Source: an uncultured Actinomycetes bacterium
GTDB lineage: Bacteria > Actinomycetota > Thermoleophilia > Solirubrobacterales > 70-9
Direction: 5' to 3'
DNA length: 6,909 nucleotides
NCBI GenBank assembly: GCA_946479725.1
Contig: CAMLHB010000125.1
Span: 1-6,909, forward strand
Below are positions 1-5,039 of the stretch, piece by piece. Positions within the stretch are counted from its first letter, which is position 1, and every line of letters begins with the position of its first letter. The notes under the pieces were generated by a model, which worked only from the letters and a program-made list of their open reading frames with translations, was not told the DNA's origin and made no database searches. A program made the translations under genes and the position numbers.

Positions 1-59
1 CCGCCTTCGCCGCGGGTCTCGATGAGGACCTGCACCTTGGCCTTGGGGTCGGCGGGCAA
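1..59 (-). CDS. Possible 5' end of a divergent gene, cut by the window edge
   Basis: On the minus strand a frame is open through the left edge and reads, from a TTG at 59, as LPADPKAKVQVLIETRGEGG. Nearly every codon here ends in G or C, and this frame has better codon use than the plus-strand frame across the same bases. The start is uncertain: the frame stays open further upstream (to at least about 149, under the enolase-family gene), no Shine-Dalgarno sequence precedes the TTG, and a GTG with an AAAGGA box at 86-88 is in a different frame. I do not recognise the protein from about 20 residues. It could also be a chance open frame in GC-rich DNA. Confidence 0.3.
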   Translation of the reverse strand, partial: MPADPKAKVQVLIETRGEG

Positions 60-98
60 CAGCGGGGAGGGCCCGGCGACCCCCTCACCCGGGTCCTT

Positions 99-104
99 TA
101 CGCT
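99..104 (+). promoter_or_regulatory. -10 box of a probable leaderless transcript
   Basis: TACGCT fits the TANNNT pattern of actinobacterial -10 elements. It ends six bases before the GTG at 111, which puts the expected transcription start on or next to the start codon. There is no Shine-Dalgarno sequence before that GTG, which agrees with leaderless translation. I see no clear -35 box. The placement is an inference from spacing. Confidence 0.4.
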
Positions 105-110
105 GCCGGG

Positions 111-1193
111 GTGTCCAGCTTCGATTCGATTGCGGGCCTGCCTGTCGAGGTTGAGGAGTGTGAGTTCGAGGGGTTGAGTCTCGATTGGGGCGAGATGGAA
201 CGGCTGACGACGATCGTCAGGTTGCGCGGGGGCGGGCAGGAGGGGATCGGTGAGGACGTCGTTTATGACGCGGTCGATCACATTGGGCAGCAGGATCATG
301 GGCCGCCTGAGGGGTTGAGCGGCAGCTACTCCTTTGCCGATTTCTCCGAGCTGCTCGACGGGATCGATTTGTTTCCGGCGGGGGAGCCGGTTCGGGAGGA
401 CGTTTCTCGGGATTACCGGCGCTGGGCTTTCGAGTCGGCGGCGCTGGATCTAGCGTTGAGGCAGGCCGGGACGAACTTGGCTGAGGCGCTGGGGCGGGAA
501 CCGCGGCCGGTGAACTTCGTCAACTCGATGCGGCTGGCAGGTTGGCAGGAGGGGGCGCGGTCTTCGATCGAGCCGTTGCGGGAACGGCTCGCGGCCTACC
601 CGACGCTGCGCTTCAAGCTGGACCCGGCTAACGACTGGGACGACGAGCTGATCGAGGCACTGGCGGAGACCGGCGCCGTCGACTCCCTCGATCTCAAGGG
701 CTTCTACAAAGGCACCCCGGTCGACGTCGAGACCGATCCCGAGCTTTACGCGAAGCTGATCGAGACCTTCCCCGAGGCCTGGCTCGAGGACCCAGATGTA
801 ACGCCCGAGACCAGGCCTCTTCTGGAGCCGGTGTCGGAGCGGGTCACCTGGGACGCGCCGATCCACTCGATCGCCGACATCGAGGCGATGCCGTGGTCGC
901 CGCCGAAAGTCGTCAACGTCAAGCCTTCGCGCTTCGGCCCGATCCGCAACCTCTTCGCCGCCTACGACTACTGCGAGGAGCATGGGATCGGCGCCTACGG
1001 GGGCGGCCAGACCGAGCTCGGCCAGGGCCGCGGGCAGATCCAGTACCTGGCCTCGCTCTTCCACCCCGACACCCCCAACGACGTCGCCCCCGGCGGCTAC
1101 AACGATCCCCGGCAGGCGACGCGCCCCGGACTACCCAGCAGCCCCCTGCCTGCGGCGATCGAGCCGCTCGGCTTTCGCTGGAAGCTGGCTTAA
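111..1193 (+). CDS. Enolase-superfamily enzyme (muconate cycloisomerase / OSBS / Ala-Glu epimerase-like)
   Basis: A 360-residue protein of normal superfamily length. An N-terminal capping domain (about 10-120) is followed by a TIM-barrel domain. The barrel shows the expected order of catalytic and metal-binding residues: FKLD with Lys169, the ligands Asp194 (DSLDLKG), Glu226 (WLEDPD) and Asp248 (WDAP), then Lys271 (NVKPS), and a late glycine-rich GGGQTELGQGRGQ (297-309). Enzymes of this group abstract a proton alpha to a carboxylate with Mg2+ help; candidates are o-succinylbenzoate synthase, dipeptide epimerase and cycloisomerase activities, and sequence alone does not separate them. No menaquinone or peptidoglycan gene is nearby. 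The GTG start is chosen because SSFDSIAGLP looks like a natural N-terminus and a -10 box sits six bases upstream, although the frame stays open upstream. Codons before about position 600 use more G- and T-ending triplets (TTG, GGG, GTT) than the C-rich second half. Confidence 0.85.
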   Translation: MSSFDSIAGLPVEVEECEFEGLSLDWGEMERLTTIVRLRGGGQEGIGEDVVYDAVDHIGQQDHGPPEGLSGSYSFADFSELLDGIDLFPAGEPVREDVSRDYRRWAFESAALDLALRQAGTNLAEALGREPRPVNFVNSMRLAGWQEGARSSIEPLRERLAAYPTLRFKLDPANDWDDELIEALAETGAVDSLDLKGFYKGTPVDVETDPELYAKLIETFPEAWLEDPDVTPETRPLLEPVSERVTWDAPIHSIADIEAMPWSPPKVVNVKPSRFGPIRNLFAAYDYCEEHGIGAYGGGQTELGQGRGQIQYLASLFHPDTPNDVAPGGYNDPRQATRPGLPSSPLPAAIEPLGFRWKLA

Positions 1194-1227
1194 AAAAGAA
1201 AGACGCCCACTGCGTGGACGTCTTTCT
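1192..1227 (-). terminator. Intrinsic terminator for minus-strand transcription
   Basis: AGAAAGACG (1197-1205) pairs perfectly with CGTCTTTCT (1219-1227). After one C/A mismatch, CCAC (1207-1210) pairs with GTGG (1214-1217) over a three-base TGC loop. Read on the minus strand, the stem runs directly into TTTTTT (1197-1192), a classic intrinsic terminator. On the plus strand the stem is followed by CCAAGG, not a T-run, so it would act weakly there even though it begins right after the plus-strand stop codon. It would end transcripts coming from the regulator operon at 1420-2480, or a separate RNA from 1228-1419. Confidence 0.75.
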
Positions 1228-1365
1228 CCAAGGAGAAAAGGTGGTCTCTCGGGCCACCAGTTCTTGTACCCAGGCGGAAGGGTGGCGCGACTGGAGAGCG
1301 GGTTCAACGAACTCGTCTGAACCCGACCGAATCCGCCGTAAAATCGGGTGGAGTCCAGGTTTACC
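1197..1365 (-). other. Intergenic region rich in inverted repeats; possible structured RNA or 3' UTR
   Basis: This gene-free stretch holds, besides the terminator stem: TTTCTC/GAGAAA (1223-1228/1233-1238, loop CAAG), GGTGG/CCACC (1240-1244/1254-1258), and a two-tier element in which GGCGGA/TCCGCC (1273-1278/1332-1337) encloses the perfect 8-bp stem CGGGTTCA/TGAACCCG (1299-1306/1318-1325). A further CAGG/CCTG hairpin lies around 1350-1365. The terminator at one end makes the minus strand the likely transcribed strand, either as the 3' UTR of the regulator operon or as its own small RNA. No frame here reads as a convincing protein. I do not recognise a known RNA family. Confidence 0.4.
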
Positions 1366-1419
1366 CTGCAAATAAGGGGTGACAGATTGCCGCGTGCGTA
1401 ACTCTGGAAGTTCGCTGAA

Positions 1420-2364
1420 CTACGACTGAACGGCCAGCGCGCTCTTGCGGATCGCCTCCACTATCTCCCGCACGAGGTCGGCGTCGCCCCCGATTTCGAG
1501 GTCGGCGTCCTGCCCGTTCATCCGCCGCATCCAGCTGGCAGCGCTGCCCGACGCCCATCCCTCCGCTTCGCCCTCGAGCCGCGAAGAGCAGGAAACGACC
1601 TTGCCCTCCTCGACGCAGATCAGGACGCCGGCGAAGACCGGCGAAGAGCCTCCCTGGATCTCCACCGCGAGGCGGCATTTGCCATTCAGCTCCGCCGGCA
1701 ACTCGATCAGCGGGATCGCCAGGAGGAAGGCCGCCTCGACATCGAGCCTGCCGATCTGAGGCGGATCGGCTAGGTGGCGACGCTCCCACCAGGCACCGGC
1801 GGCGAGGGGGACGATCGCCCGCCGCAGCCACGGCGTCGCCCGGTAGGGCGTGCCGCGGCCCTCGCCCGGATACGGTTCGACCAGGTCGGCGAGGCGCAGG
1901 GCCCCGAGCCGCCGCTCCAGCGACGGGTAGCTGATCCGCGGGATCAGCCGGTTGAGGTCGGTCAGCGAGAGCGGTTTGGCCGAGAGCGCCCGGATGATGT
2001 TGGTCGACCAGCCCTCGACCAGCGCCTTGGTCGCGCTCTTGCTGGCGGTGGTGCCGAGGGTGATCGGGCCGGCGGGTGCTTCCTGCAGCCAGCGCTCGAG
2101 GATCGCGCCGATCCCCAGCAGCGCCCGCCCCGACTCGGTGCTCGCGTATTCGACGGTTCCCGGGAAGGCTGCCTGGCGCTGCCGTTCGAGGGTGCCGATC
2201 TCCACGAGTGTTCGCGAGTAGACGCGCATCGTGCTCTGCGGGGGAGACCCGACCGACCGCCGCAGATCGATCAGCGGCAGCGGGTCGTCTTCAAGCGCCT
2301 GCAGAAGATGGACGTTGAGCGGCGCGGCGAGAAGCGAAAGTGCGGTTGCACCGGCGCGGTTCAT
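1420..2364 (-). CDS. Tandem HxlR-type winged-helix regulator with SCP2-like C-terminal domain
   Basis: A 314-residue DNA-binding protein. Two winged-helix units of HxlR type follow each other: residues about 6-95 (LLAAPLNVHLLQALEDDPLPLIDLR, then a wing and the ESGRALLGIGAILERWL helix) and about 110-195 (EGWSTNIIRALSAKPLSLTDLNRLI, then ATPWLRRAIVPLA). Residues about 203-310 resemble a small SCP2/sterol-carrier-like domain, from ELPAELNGKCRLAVEI to GGDADLVREIVEAI. HxlR proteins normally carry one winged helix and dimerise; the tandem form may act as a built-in dimer, with the C-terminal part as ligand or partner site. That is inference. The ATG follows GGAG by four bases and overlaps the stop of the 39-codon gene upstream (ATGA), so translation is likely coupled. 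Ligand and targets are unknown; autoregulation is plausible given the palindrome upstream of its promoter. Confidence 0.75.
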   Translation of the reverse strand: MNRAGATALSLLAAPLNVHLLQALEDDPLPLIDLRRSVGSPPQSTMRVYSRTLVEIGTLERQRQAAFPGTVEYASTESGRALLGIGAILERWLQEAPAGPITLGTTASKSATKALVEGWSTNIIRALSAKPLSLTDLNRLIPRISYPSLERRLGALRLADLVEPYPGEGRGTPYRATPWLRRAIVPLAAGAWWERRHLADPPQIGRLDVEAAFLLAIPLIELPAELNGKCRLAVEIQGGSSPVFAGVLICVEEGKVVSCSSRLEGEAEGWASGSAASWMRRMNGQDADLEIGGDADLVREIVEAIRKSALAVQS

Positions 2365-2480
2365 GAGGCTCCAATCCGCTGCGATGCAGGCGGGATGTTC
2401 GAGTCGGACGCGGACAAAATTGCACGGGCATCATTTGCCGCTTCGCCCAAACGTTCAAGAAACTCCTCGAACTCCCACAT
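2361..2480 (-). CDS. 39-residue small protein translationally coupled to the regulator
   Basis: A complete ORF from ATG 2478-2480 to TGA 2361-2363, whose stop overlaps the regulator's ATG in the sequence ATGA. The peptide opens with an acidic, helix-prone stretch (MWEFEEFLERLGEAANDARA) and ends with a Ser/Pro-rich tail (PPASQRIGAS). An AAGG box lies eight bases before the ATG; a GTG six bases further upstream is an alternative start. A perfect TATAAT at 2511-2516 would give a 5' UTR of about 23 bases, so this frame is the first one in the transcript. Its codons are poorer in G/C at third positions (TTT, CTT, AAT, ATT, GCA) than the neighbouring genes. I do not recognise a family. It may be a small partner or modulator of the regulator, or a leader peptide that sets its translation. 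Confidence 0.6.
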   Translation of the reverse strand: MWEFEEFLERLGEAANDARAILSASDSNIPPASQRIGAS

Positions 2481-2510
2481 ATCCACAGCCTTACTCGACT
2501 TCTAAAAATA

Positions 2511-2516
2511 ATTATA
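2511..2516 (-). promoter_or_regulatory. Consensus -10 box of the small-protein/regulator operon
   Basis: On the minus strand this reads TATAAT, a perfect sigma-70-type -10 hexamer in an AT-rich island (2495-2520) that stands out in this GC-rich window. The predicted start is the A at about 2503, some 23 bases before the ATG at 2480. At 17-base spacing the -35 position reads TAGCGT, a poor match, which suggests dependence on an activator or an alternative housekeeping-type promoter. Confidence 0.6.
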
Positions 2517-2543
2517 GTCCTGCAAATCTCAGAACGCTAGAAT

Positions 2544-2553
2544 TTCGCGCGAA
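2544..2553. promoter_or_regulatory. Palindrome TTCGCGCGAA, candidate operator
   Basis: A perfect 10-bp palindrome centred about 45 bases upstream of the predicted transcription start at 2503, just beyond the weak -35 position. This is where an activator or autoregulator could bind. The link to the downstream winged-helix regulator is inference; a 10-bp palindrome can also occur by chance. Confidence 0.3.
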
Positions 2554-2567
2554 CAAGAAGGCACCCG

Positions 2568-2598
2568 TGCTTCGTTGCGAAGCATACCCCTTTGGGTA
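2568..2598 (-). terminator. Two adjacent hairpins downstream of the peptidase gene; possible terminator
   Basis: TGCTTCG/CGAAGCA (2568-2574/2578-2584) forms a perfect 7-bp stem with a three-base loop. Immediately beside it TACCC/GGGTA (2585-2589/2594-2598) forms a 5-bp stem with a four-base loop. Both lie 21-52 bases downstream of the peptidase stop on the minus strand and upstream of the next promoter. No true T-run follows (CGGGTGCCTTCTTGTT), so termination would be weak or factor-dependent. Confidence 0.35.
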
Positions 2599-2611
2599 CG
2601 TCTTTGGTACG
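2591..2611. repeat. Short direct repeat TTTGG(G)TACG
   Basis: TTTGGGTACG at 2591-2600 and TTTGGTACG at 2603-2611 are near-identical copies whose starts are 12 bases apart. They lie just downstream of the peptidase stop and partly overlap the TACCC/GGGTA hairpin. They could be a binding site for a protein or a replication-slippage product. Confidence 0.3.
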
Positions 2612-2619
2612 AAAATTTG

Positions 2620-3444
2620 TTAGGCCAGCCAGCCAGCCCGTTTACGCATCGCCTTGATGCGCCGGAACTCGGCGATGTCCTCGCGCAGGGCGGCCGGGGC
2701 GGGGGCGGGTAGGAACCGCGCGGGGAGCGGTGACTCGGCGACTTCGCCCGGGCGGCTGCTGACCCGGTAGGCGCGGGCACCCCGTCGCGCGGTCAGGGCC
2801 CCGGGCGTTCCCTCGCCCTCCCAGAGAAGGCCGGCGTAATCGTCGAGGCCGTAGCCGCTCGGCATCCCGTCCGCGACCGCGTCGAGGTAGGCGGCGCGGC
2901 GCTCGGGTTCGTTGTTGTAGTGGACACAGAGGCTGCCGTGGATCAGCCCGAGGCCGGCTGCGGCCAGCGGCTTGCCCGAGGACTTGGTGATCCCGGCCTC
3001 GAACCAGCACATCGCGCCGGCGCTCTGGCCGGCGAGGACGATTCCCCGGCGCCAGGCGAGGCTGAGGATCGAGGCGATGTCGTGCGCCTCCCAGACCGCC
3101 AGCAGGTTAACCATGCTGCCGCCGCCGACGTAGATCAGGTCCTGGTCGAGCAGGTGATCTCGCAGGGCGAGCGGCCGCCGACCGAGGCGGAAGAGGGAGA
3201 CGTCCGAGGGCTCGCAGGAGCGCTCGCCGAAGGCGGCGTAGAAGCTGGCGATCTGCTCGGAGGTGTCGCCGCTTGCGGTCGGGAGGATGCAGATCCGGGG
3301 ACGCTCGCCGCCCCCTTCGGAGGCCAGCCGCAGCAGCAGCTCGCAAACGGCCCGGTCCGCCGGCCGGGAGCTGAACCCGTGACCGCCGAGGGCGAGGATG
3401 CGGCGCACCGGAGTGGCCGTGGTGGAGCCCCGGGCGTCCGCCAT
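2620..3444 (-). CDS. Peptidase E-like protein (family S51, alpha-aspartyl dipeptidase)
   Basis: A 274-residue cytoplasmic serine peptidase of the class-I glutamine amidotransferase-like fold. Visible landmarks: the N-terminal strand and loop RRILALGGHGFS (14-25), ICILPTASGD (51-60), the IYVGGGSMVNLL loop (104-115), the nucleophile elbow GQSAGAMCWF with Ser141, and CVHYNNEPERR (173-183) carrying the probable catalytic His175. Characterised PepE enzymes cut dipeptides with N-terminal Asp; other S51 members are cyanophycinases, which are distinguished by neighbours absent here. The protein is slightly longer than classic PepE at both ends, ending in a basic tail (RRIKAMRKRAGWLA). The ATG overlaps by one base the stop of a small frame upstream (TGATG), which suggests coupled translation, and no good Shine-Dalgarno sequence precedes it. 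It is downstream of an ECF sigma gene, so the two are probably co-expressed. Confidence 0.8.
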   Translation of the reverse strand: MADARGSTTATPVRRILALGGHGFSSRPADRAVCELLLRLASEGGGERPRICILPTASGDTSEQIASFYAAFGERSCEPSDVSLFRLGRRPLALRDHLLDQDLIYVGGGSMVNLLAVWEAHDIASILSLAWRRGIVLAGQSAGAMCWFEAGITKSSGKPLAAAGLGLIHGSLCVHYNNEPERRAAYLDAVADGMPSGYGLDDYAGLLWEGEGTPGALTARRGARAYRVSSRPGEVAESPLPARFLPAPAPAALREDIAEFRRIKAMRKRAGWLA

Positions 3445-3551
3445 CAGGCGACGGCGCGGCCCAGCTCGACGATTTGAGGGGTTGCCATCTCCATGGATGG
3501 ATCTTCGCCAGCGGGGGCCGCGCGGTCGTTGTACAGCGGTCCGAACTTCAG
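3444..3551 (-). CDS. Small overlapping ORF between sigma factor and peptidase genes
   Basis: A frame with typical GC-rich codon use fills the whole gap between the sigma factor and the peptidase. It ends with VELGRAVA at TGA 3444-3446, overlapping the peptidase ATG. From a CTG at 3549-3551, which overlaps the sigma stop as CTGA, it encodes 35 residues (start KFGPLYNDRAAPAGEDPS). From the first ATG (3492-3494) it encodes 16 residues. No ATG, GTG or TTG lies upstream in this frame, which continues open under the sigma gene. It could be a coupled small protein started at CTG, a 16-residue coupling peptide, or a C-terminal extension of the sigma factor reached by frameshift. I recognise no family. 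Confidence 0.35.
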   Translation of the reverse strand: MKFGPLYNDRAAPAGEDPSMEMATPQIVELGRAVA

Positions 3552-3982
3552 CCCGGCGCTCTCGCCCCCGCGTACAGCAGCCGCAGCTTGTTGCGGGCGC
3601 GGTGGAGGCGGACCTTCACCGTCCCTTCGGGGATGCCGAGGCGGGTGGCGATCATCGCCTGCGTCAGGTCCTCCTCGTATTTCATCTCCAGCAGGAGACG
3701 ATCGCGTTCGCCCAGCCGCTCCAACGCCGCGTGCAGGTCGGCCAGCTCGACCGTCGCCAGCACCGCCTCGTCCTCAGCCCCCTCGTGGAGTTCGATCGTC
3801 GCTGTCGGGTCGGGGCGCACCCGCGAATGCTGGCGGAAGGCCTCGTTGCGGACGATCGTCGCCAGCCAGTAGTTGCGCCGTCCAGGATCGCGCAGGGTCG
3901 AGCGCCGACGCCAGGCCCGGAGCAGGGCATCCTGAGCTATGTCCTCGGCCTCGCCCGGATCGCTCGCATAGCGATAGGCCAT
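3548..3982 (-). CDS. ECF-type RNA polymerase sigma factor
   Basis: A 144-residue sigma-70-family protein with region 2 (DPGEAEDIAQDALLRAW, residues 8-24, then YWLATIVRNEAFR, 38-50), a short acidic linker, and region 4 with its helix-turn-helix (LTQAMIATRLGIPEGTVKVR, 106-125). It would direct RNA polymerase to a specific set of promoters. No anti-sigma gene is adjacent. The ATG at 3980-3982 is the first ordinary start, but the same frame upstream reads WEWGEAQRVCLR, which looks like the missing start of region 2, and stays open for 26 codons from 4060 to this ATG. An in-frame TAG at 4070-4072 lies beyond. No ATG, GTG or TTG occurs in that extension, so the true start may be non-canonical, or the gene is shortened or the sequence contains an error. 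It overlaps a small frame that leads into the peptidase gene. Confidence 0.8.
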   Translation of the reverse strand: MAYRYASDPGEAEDIAQDALLRAWRRRSTLRDPGRRNYWLATIVRNEAFRQHSRVRPDPTATIELHEGAEDEAVLATVELADLHAALERLGERDRLLLEMKYEEDLTQAMIATRLGIPEGTVKVRLHRARNKLRLLYAGARAPG

Positions 3983-4066
3983 TCGAAGACAGACCCTCTG
4001 TGCCTCACCCCACTCCCAGCCGTCGTCGTTCCCGCGACGATGCTCTCCCGGAGTGTTGATTGAACG

Positions 4067-4072
4067 AACCTA
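4067..4072 (-). promoter_or_regulatory. Candidate -10 box upstream of the sigma gene
   Basis: On the minus strand this reads TAGGTT, matching TANNNT. Six bases later, at 4060, is an ATC codon that opens the upstream extension of the sigma frame. The spacing is the same as between TACGCT and the GTG of the enolase-family gene, so a leaderless transcript beginning at or near 4060 is possible. No convincing -35 box is visible. Confidence 0.3.
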
Positions 4073-4142
4073 CATAAGCAGTGCATGAAATTGCCAGCGG
4101 AGGCCGCGAAACTGTTCTGAAGTTGCGCAGGTCTTCTCAAAC

Positions 4143-4420
4143 GTGGTCGGGGACCGGGGGGAAGAGCTGCCGCATTGGGCCGAGATCGCCTACGAGGCGA
4201 TCGCGCCGGTTTACGACGAGTTCACCGCCCACCACAACTACGACCTCTGGCTCGGGCAGCTGATCCCTAAGCTGGAGGAGCAGGGCCTGCGCGGGCACCG
4301 CCTGCTCGACGTCGGCTGCGGGACCGGCAAGAGCTTCATCCCGATGCGTGGAGAAGAGCTGGGAGGTGACCGCCTGCGACGTCTCCGCGGCGATGGTCGC
4401 GCCGGACCGAGCGGCTGCGC
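4143..4420 (+). pseudogene. Truncated, frameshifted class I SAM methyltransferase
   Basis: From the GTG at 4143 the frame encodes a typical methyltransferase N-terminus: AEIAYEAIAPVYDEFTAHHN, then motif I LLDVGCGTGKSFIPM ending at 4347. Similarity then continues in the next frame (VEKSWEVTACDVSAAMVA, from about 4349 to 4402), so the reading frame is broken by one extra base near 4348. Beyond about 4405 both frames lose resemblance, and the sequence meets the 3' end of the opposing methyltransferase gene at 4424. The motifs after the second strand, including the rest of the SAM pocket and the substrate region, are missing. About 90 of the expected 200-250 codons remain. A functional product is unlikely unless the frameshift is a sequencing error, and even then the C-terminal half is absent. 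Confidence 0.7.
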
Positions 4421-4423
4421 TCG

Positions 4424-5035
4424 CTACTGCGGCGTTAGCCGGGCGAAGTACCCGAACCAGTTGCCGGAGCGCTCGGCGAGGGAAAGGCCCGCGTCGGCCC
4501 CCATCCGCTCGAGCTTGGCGCGGGTGGTGAAGTGGGGGTCGCCGAAGAGCTCGCCGACGACGAGGCGGCCGTCGGGCTTGAGCACGCGGCGGATCTCACG
4601 CAGCGCCACGGCGCCGTCGGGGATCTCACCGAGCACGGCGGTGAGGACGACGCCGTCGATCGAGGCGTCCTCGAAGGGGAGCCGGGTCGCGTCGCCCTGG
4701 GTCGGGACGAGGTTCGTCATGCCGCGCGCGCCGGCGGCGCGCATCACGTGTTCGAGGAACTCCTGCTGCAGGTCGAACAGCTCCAGCCTCCCGGCCGGCG
4801 CCACCCATTCCGCCAGGTCAAGGCTGTAGTAGCCGGTGCCGACGCCGATCTCGAGCAGGCGCTCACCAGGCAGCGGCCGCAGGACCGAGCGCAGGCGCTC
4901 GCGGGTGATGATCGGGTGCGGGGCTTCGACCCAGAAGCGCTGGCCGTAGGGGCAGGCGGACGGGTTCTTGCGCCACCAGAGCGCCGCCGCCAGGGTCGCC
5001 GCGACGGCTGCGCCGAGCAGGCGGCGCGGGCGCAT
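4424..5035 (-). CDS. Membrane-anchored class I SAM-dependent methyltransferase
   Basis: A 203-residue protein. A positively charged start (MRPRR) and a hydrophobic segment (about 6-21, LLGAAVAATLAAALWW) suggest an N-terminal membrane anchor with the catalytic domain in the cytoplasm. The catalytic part shows motif I LLEIGVGTGYYS (60-71), an acidic residue after the second strand (ELFDLQ, Asp88), GDATRLPFEDASIDGVVL (114-131) and the REIRRVLKPDGRLVVGE signature (146-162) of UbiE/COQ5-like enzymes. The substrate is unknown. It starts four bases after the stop of the 73-residue gene and is probably the last gene of the operon running from yqhQ. It converges with a broken methyltransferase copy on the other strand. 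The ATG at 5033-5035 has no strong Shine-Dalgarno sequence, which fits coupled translation. Confidence 0.8.
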   Translation of the reverse strand: MRPRRLLGAAVAATLAAALWWRKNPSACPYGQRFWVEAPHPIITRERLRSVLRPLPGERLLEIGVGTGYYSLDLAEWVAPAGRLELFDLQQEFLEHVMRAAGARGMTNLVPTQGDATRLPFEDASIDGVVLTAVLGEIPDGAVALREIRRVLKPDGRLVVGELFGDPHFTTRAKLERMGADAGLSLAERSGNWFGYFARLTPQ

Positions 5036-5039
5036 AGCC

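Noticed and set aside
1275..1325. T-box-like string AAGGGTGGCGCGAC followed by CTCGTC on the plus strand
   Set aside because: The T-box core (GGGTGGNACCGCG) is not matched, there is no specifier stem, and no amino-acid or tRNA-ligase gene lies downstream on that strand.
893..1375. Open frames on both strands across the enolase-family 3' end and the following spacer
   Set aside because: They are Arg/Pro/Ser-rich shadows without motifs; the bases are explained by the enolase gene and by hairpins.
1361..2505. Plus-strand open frames opposite the winged-helix regulator
   Set aside because: Codon composition and lack of motifs mark them as antisense shadows.
3937..4140. Minus-strand frame starting MRRPAQLQNSF upstream of the sigma gene
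   Set aside because: It runs out of frame with the sigma factor, has no family resemblance and overlaps its coding sequence.
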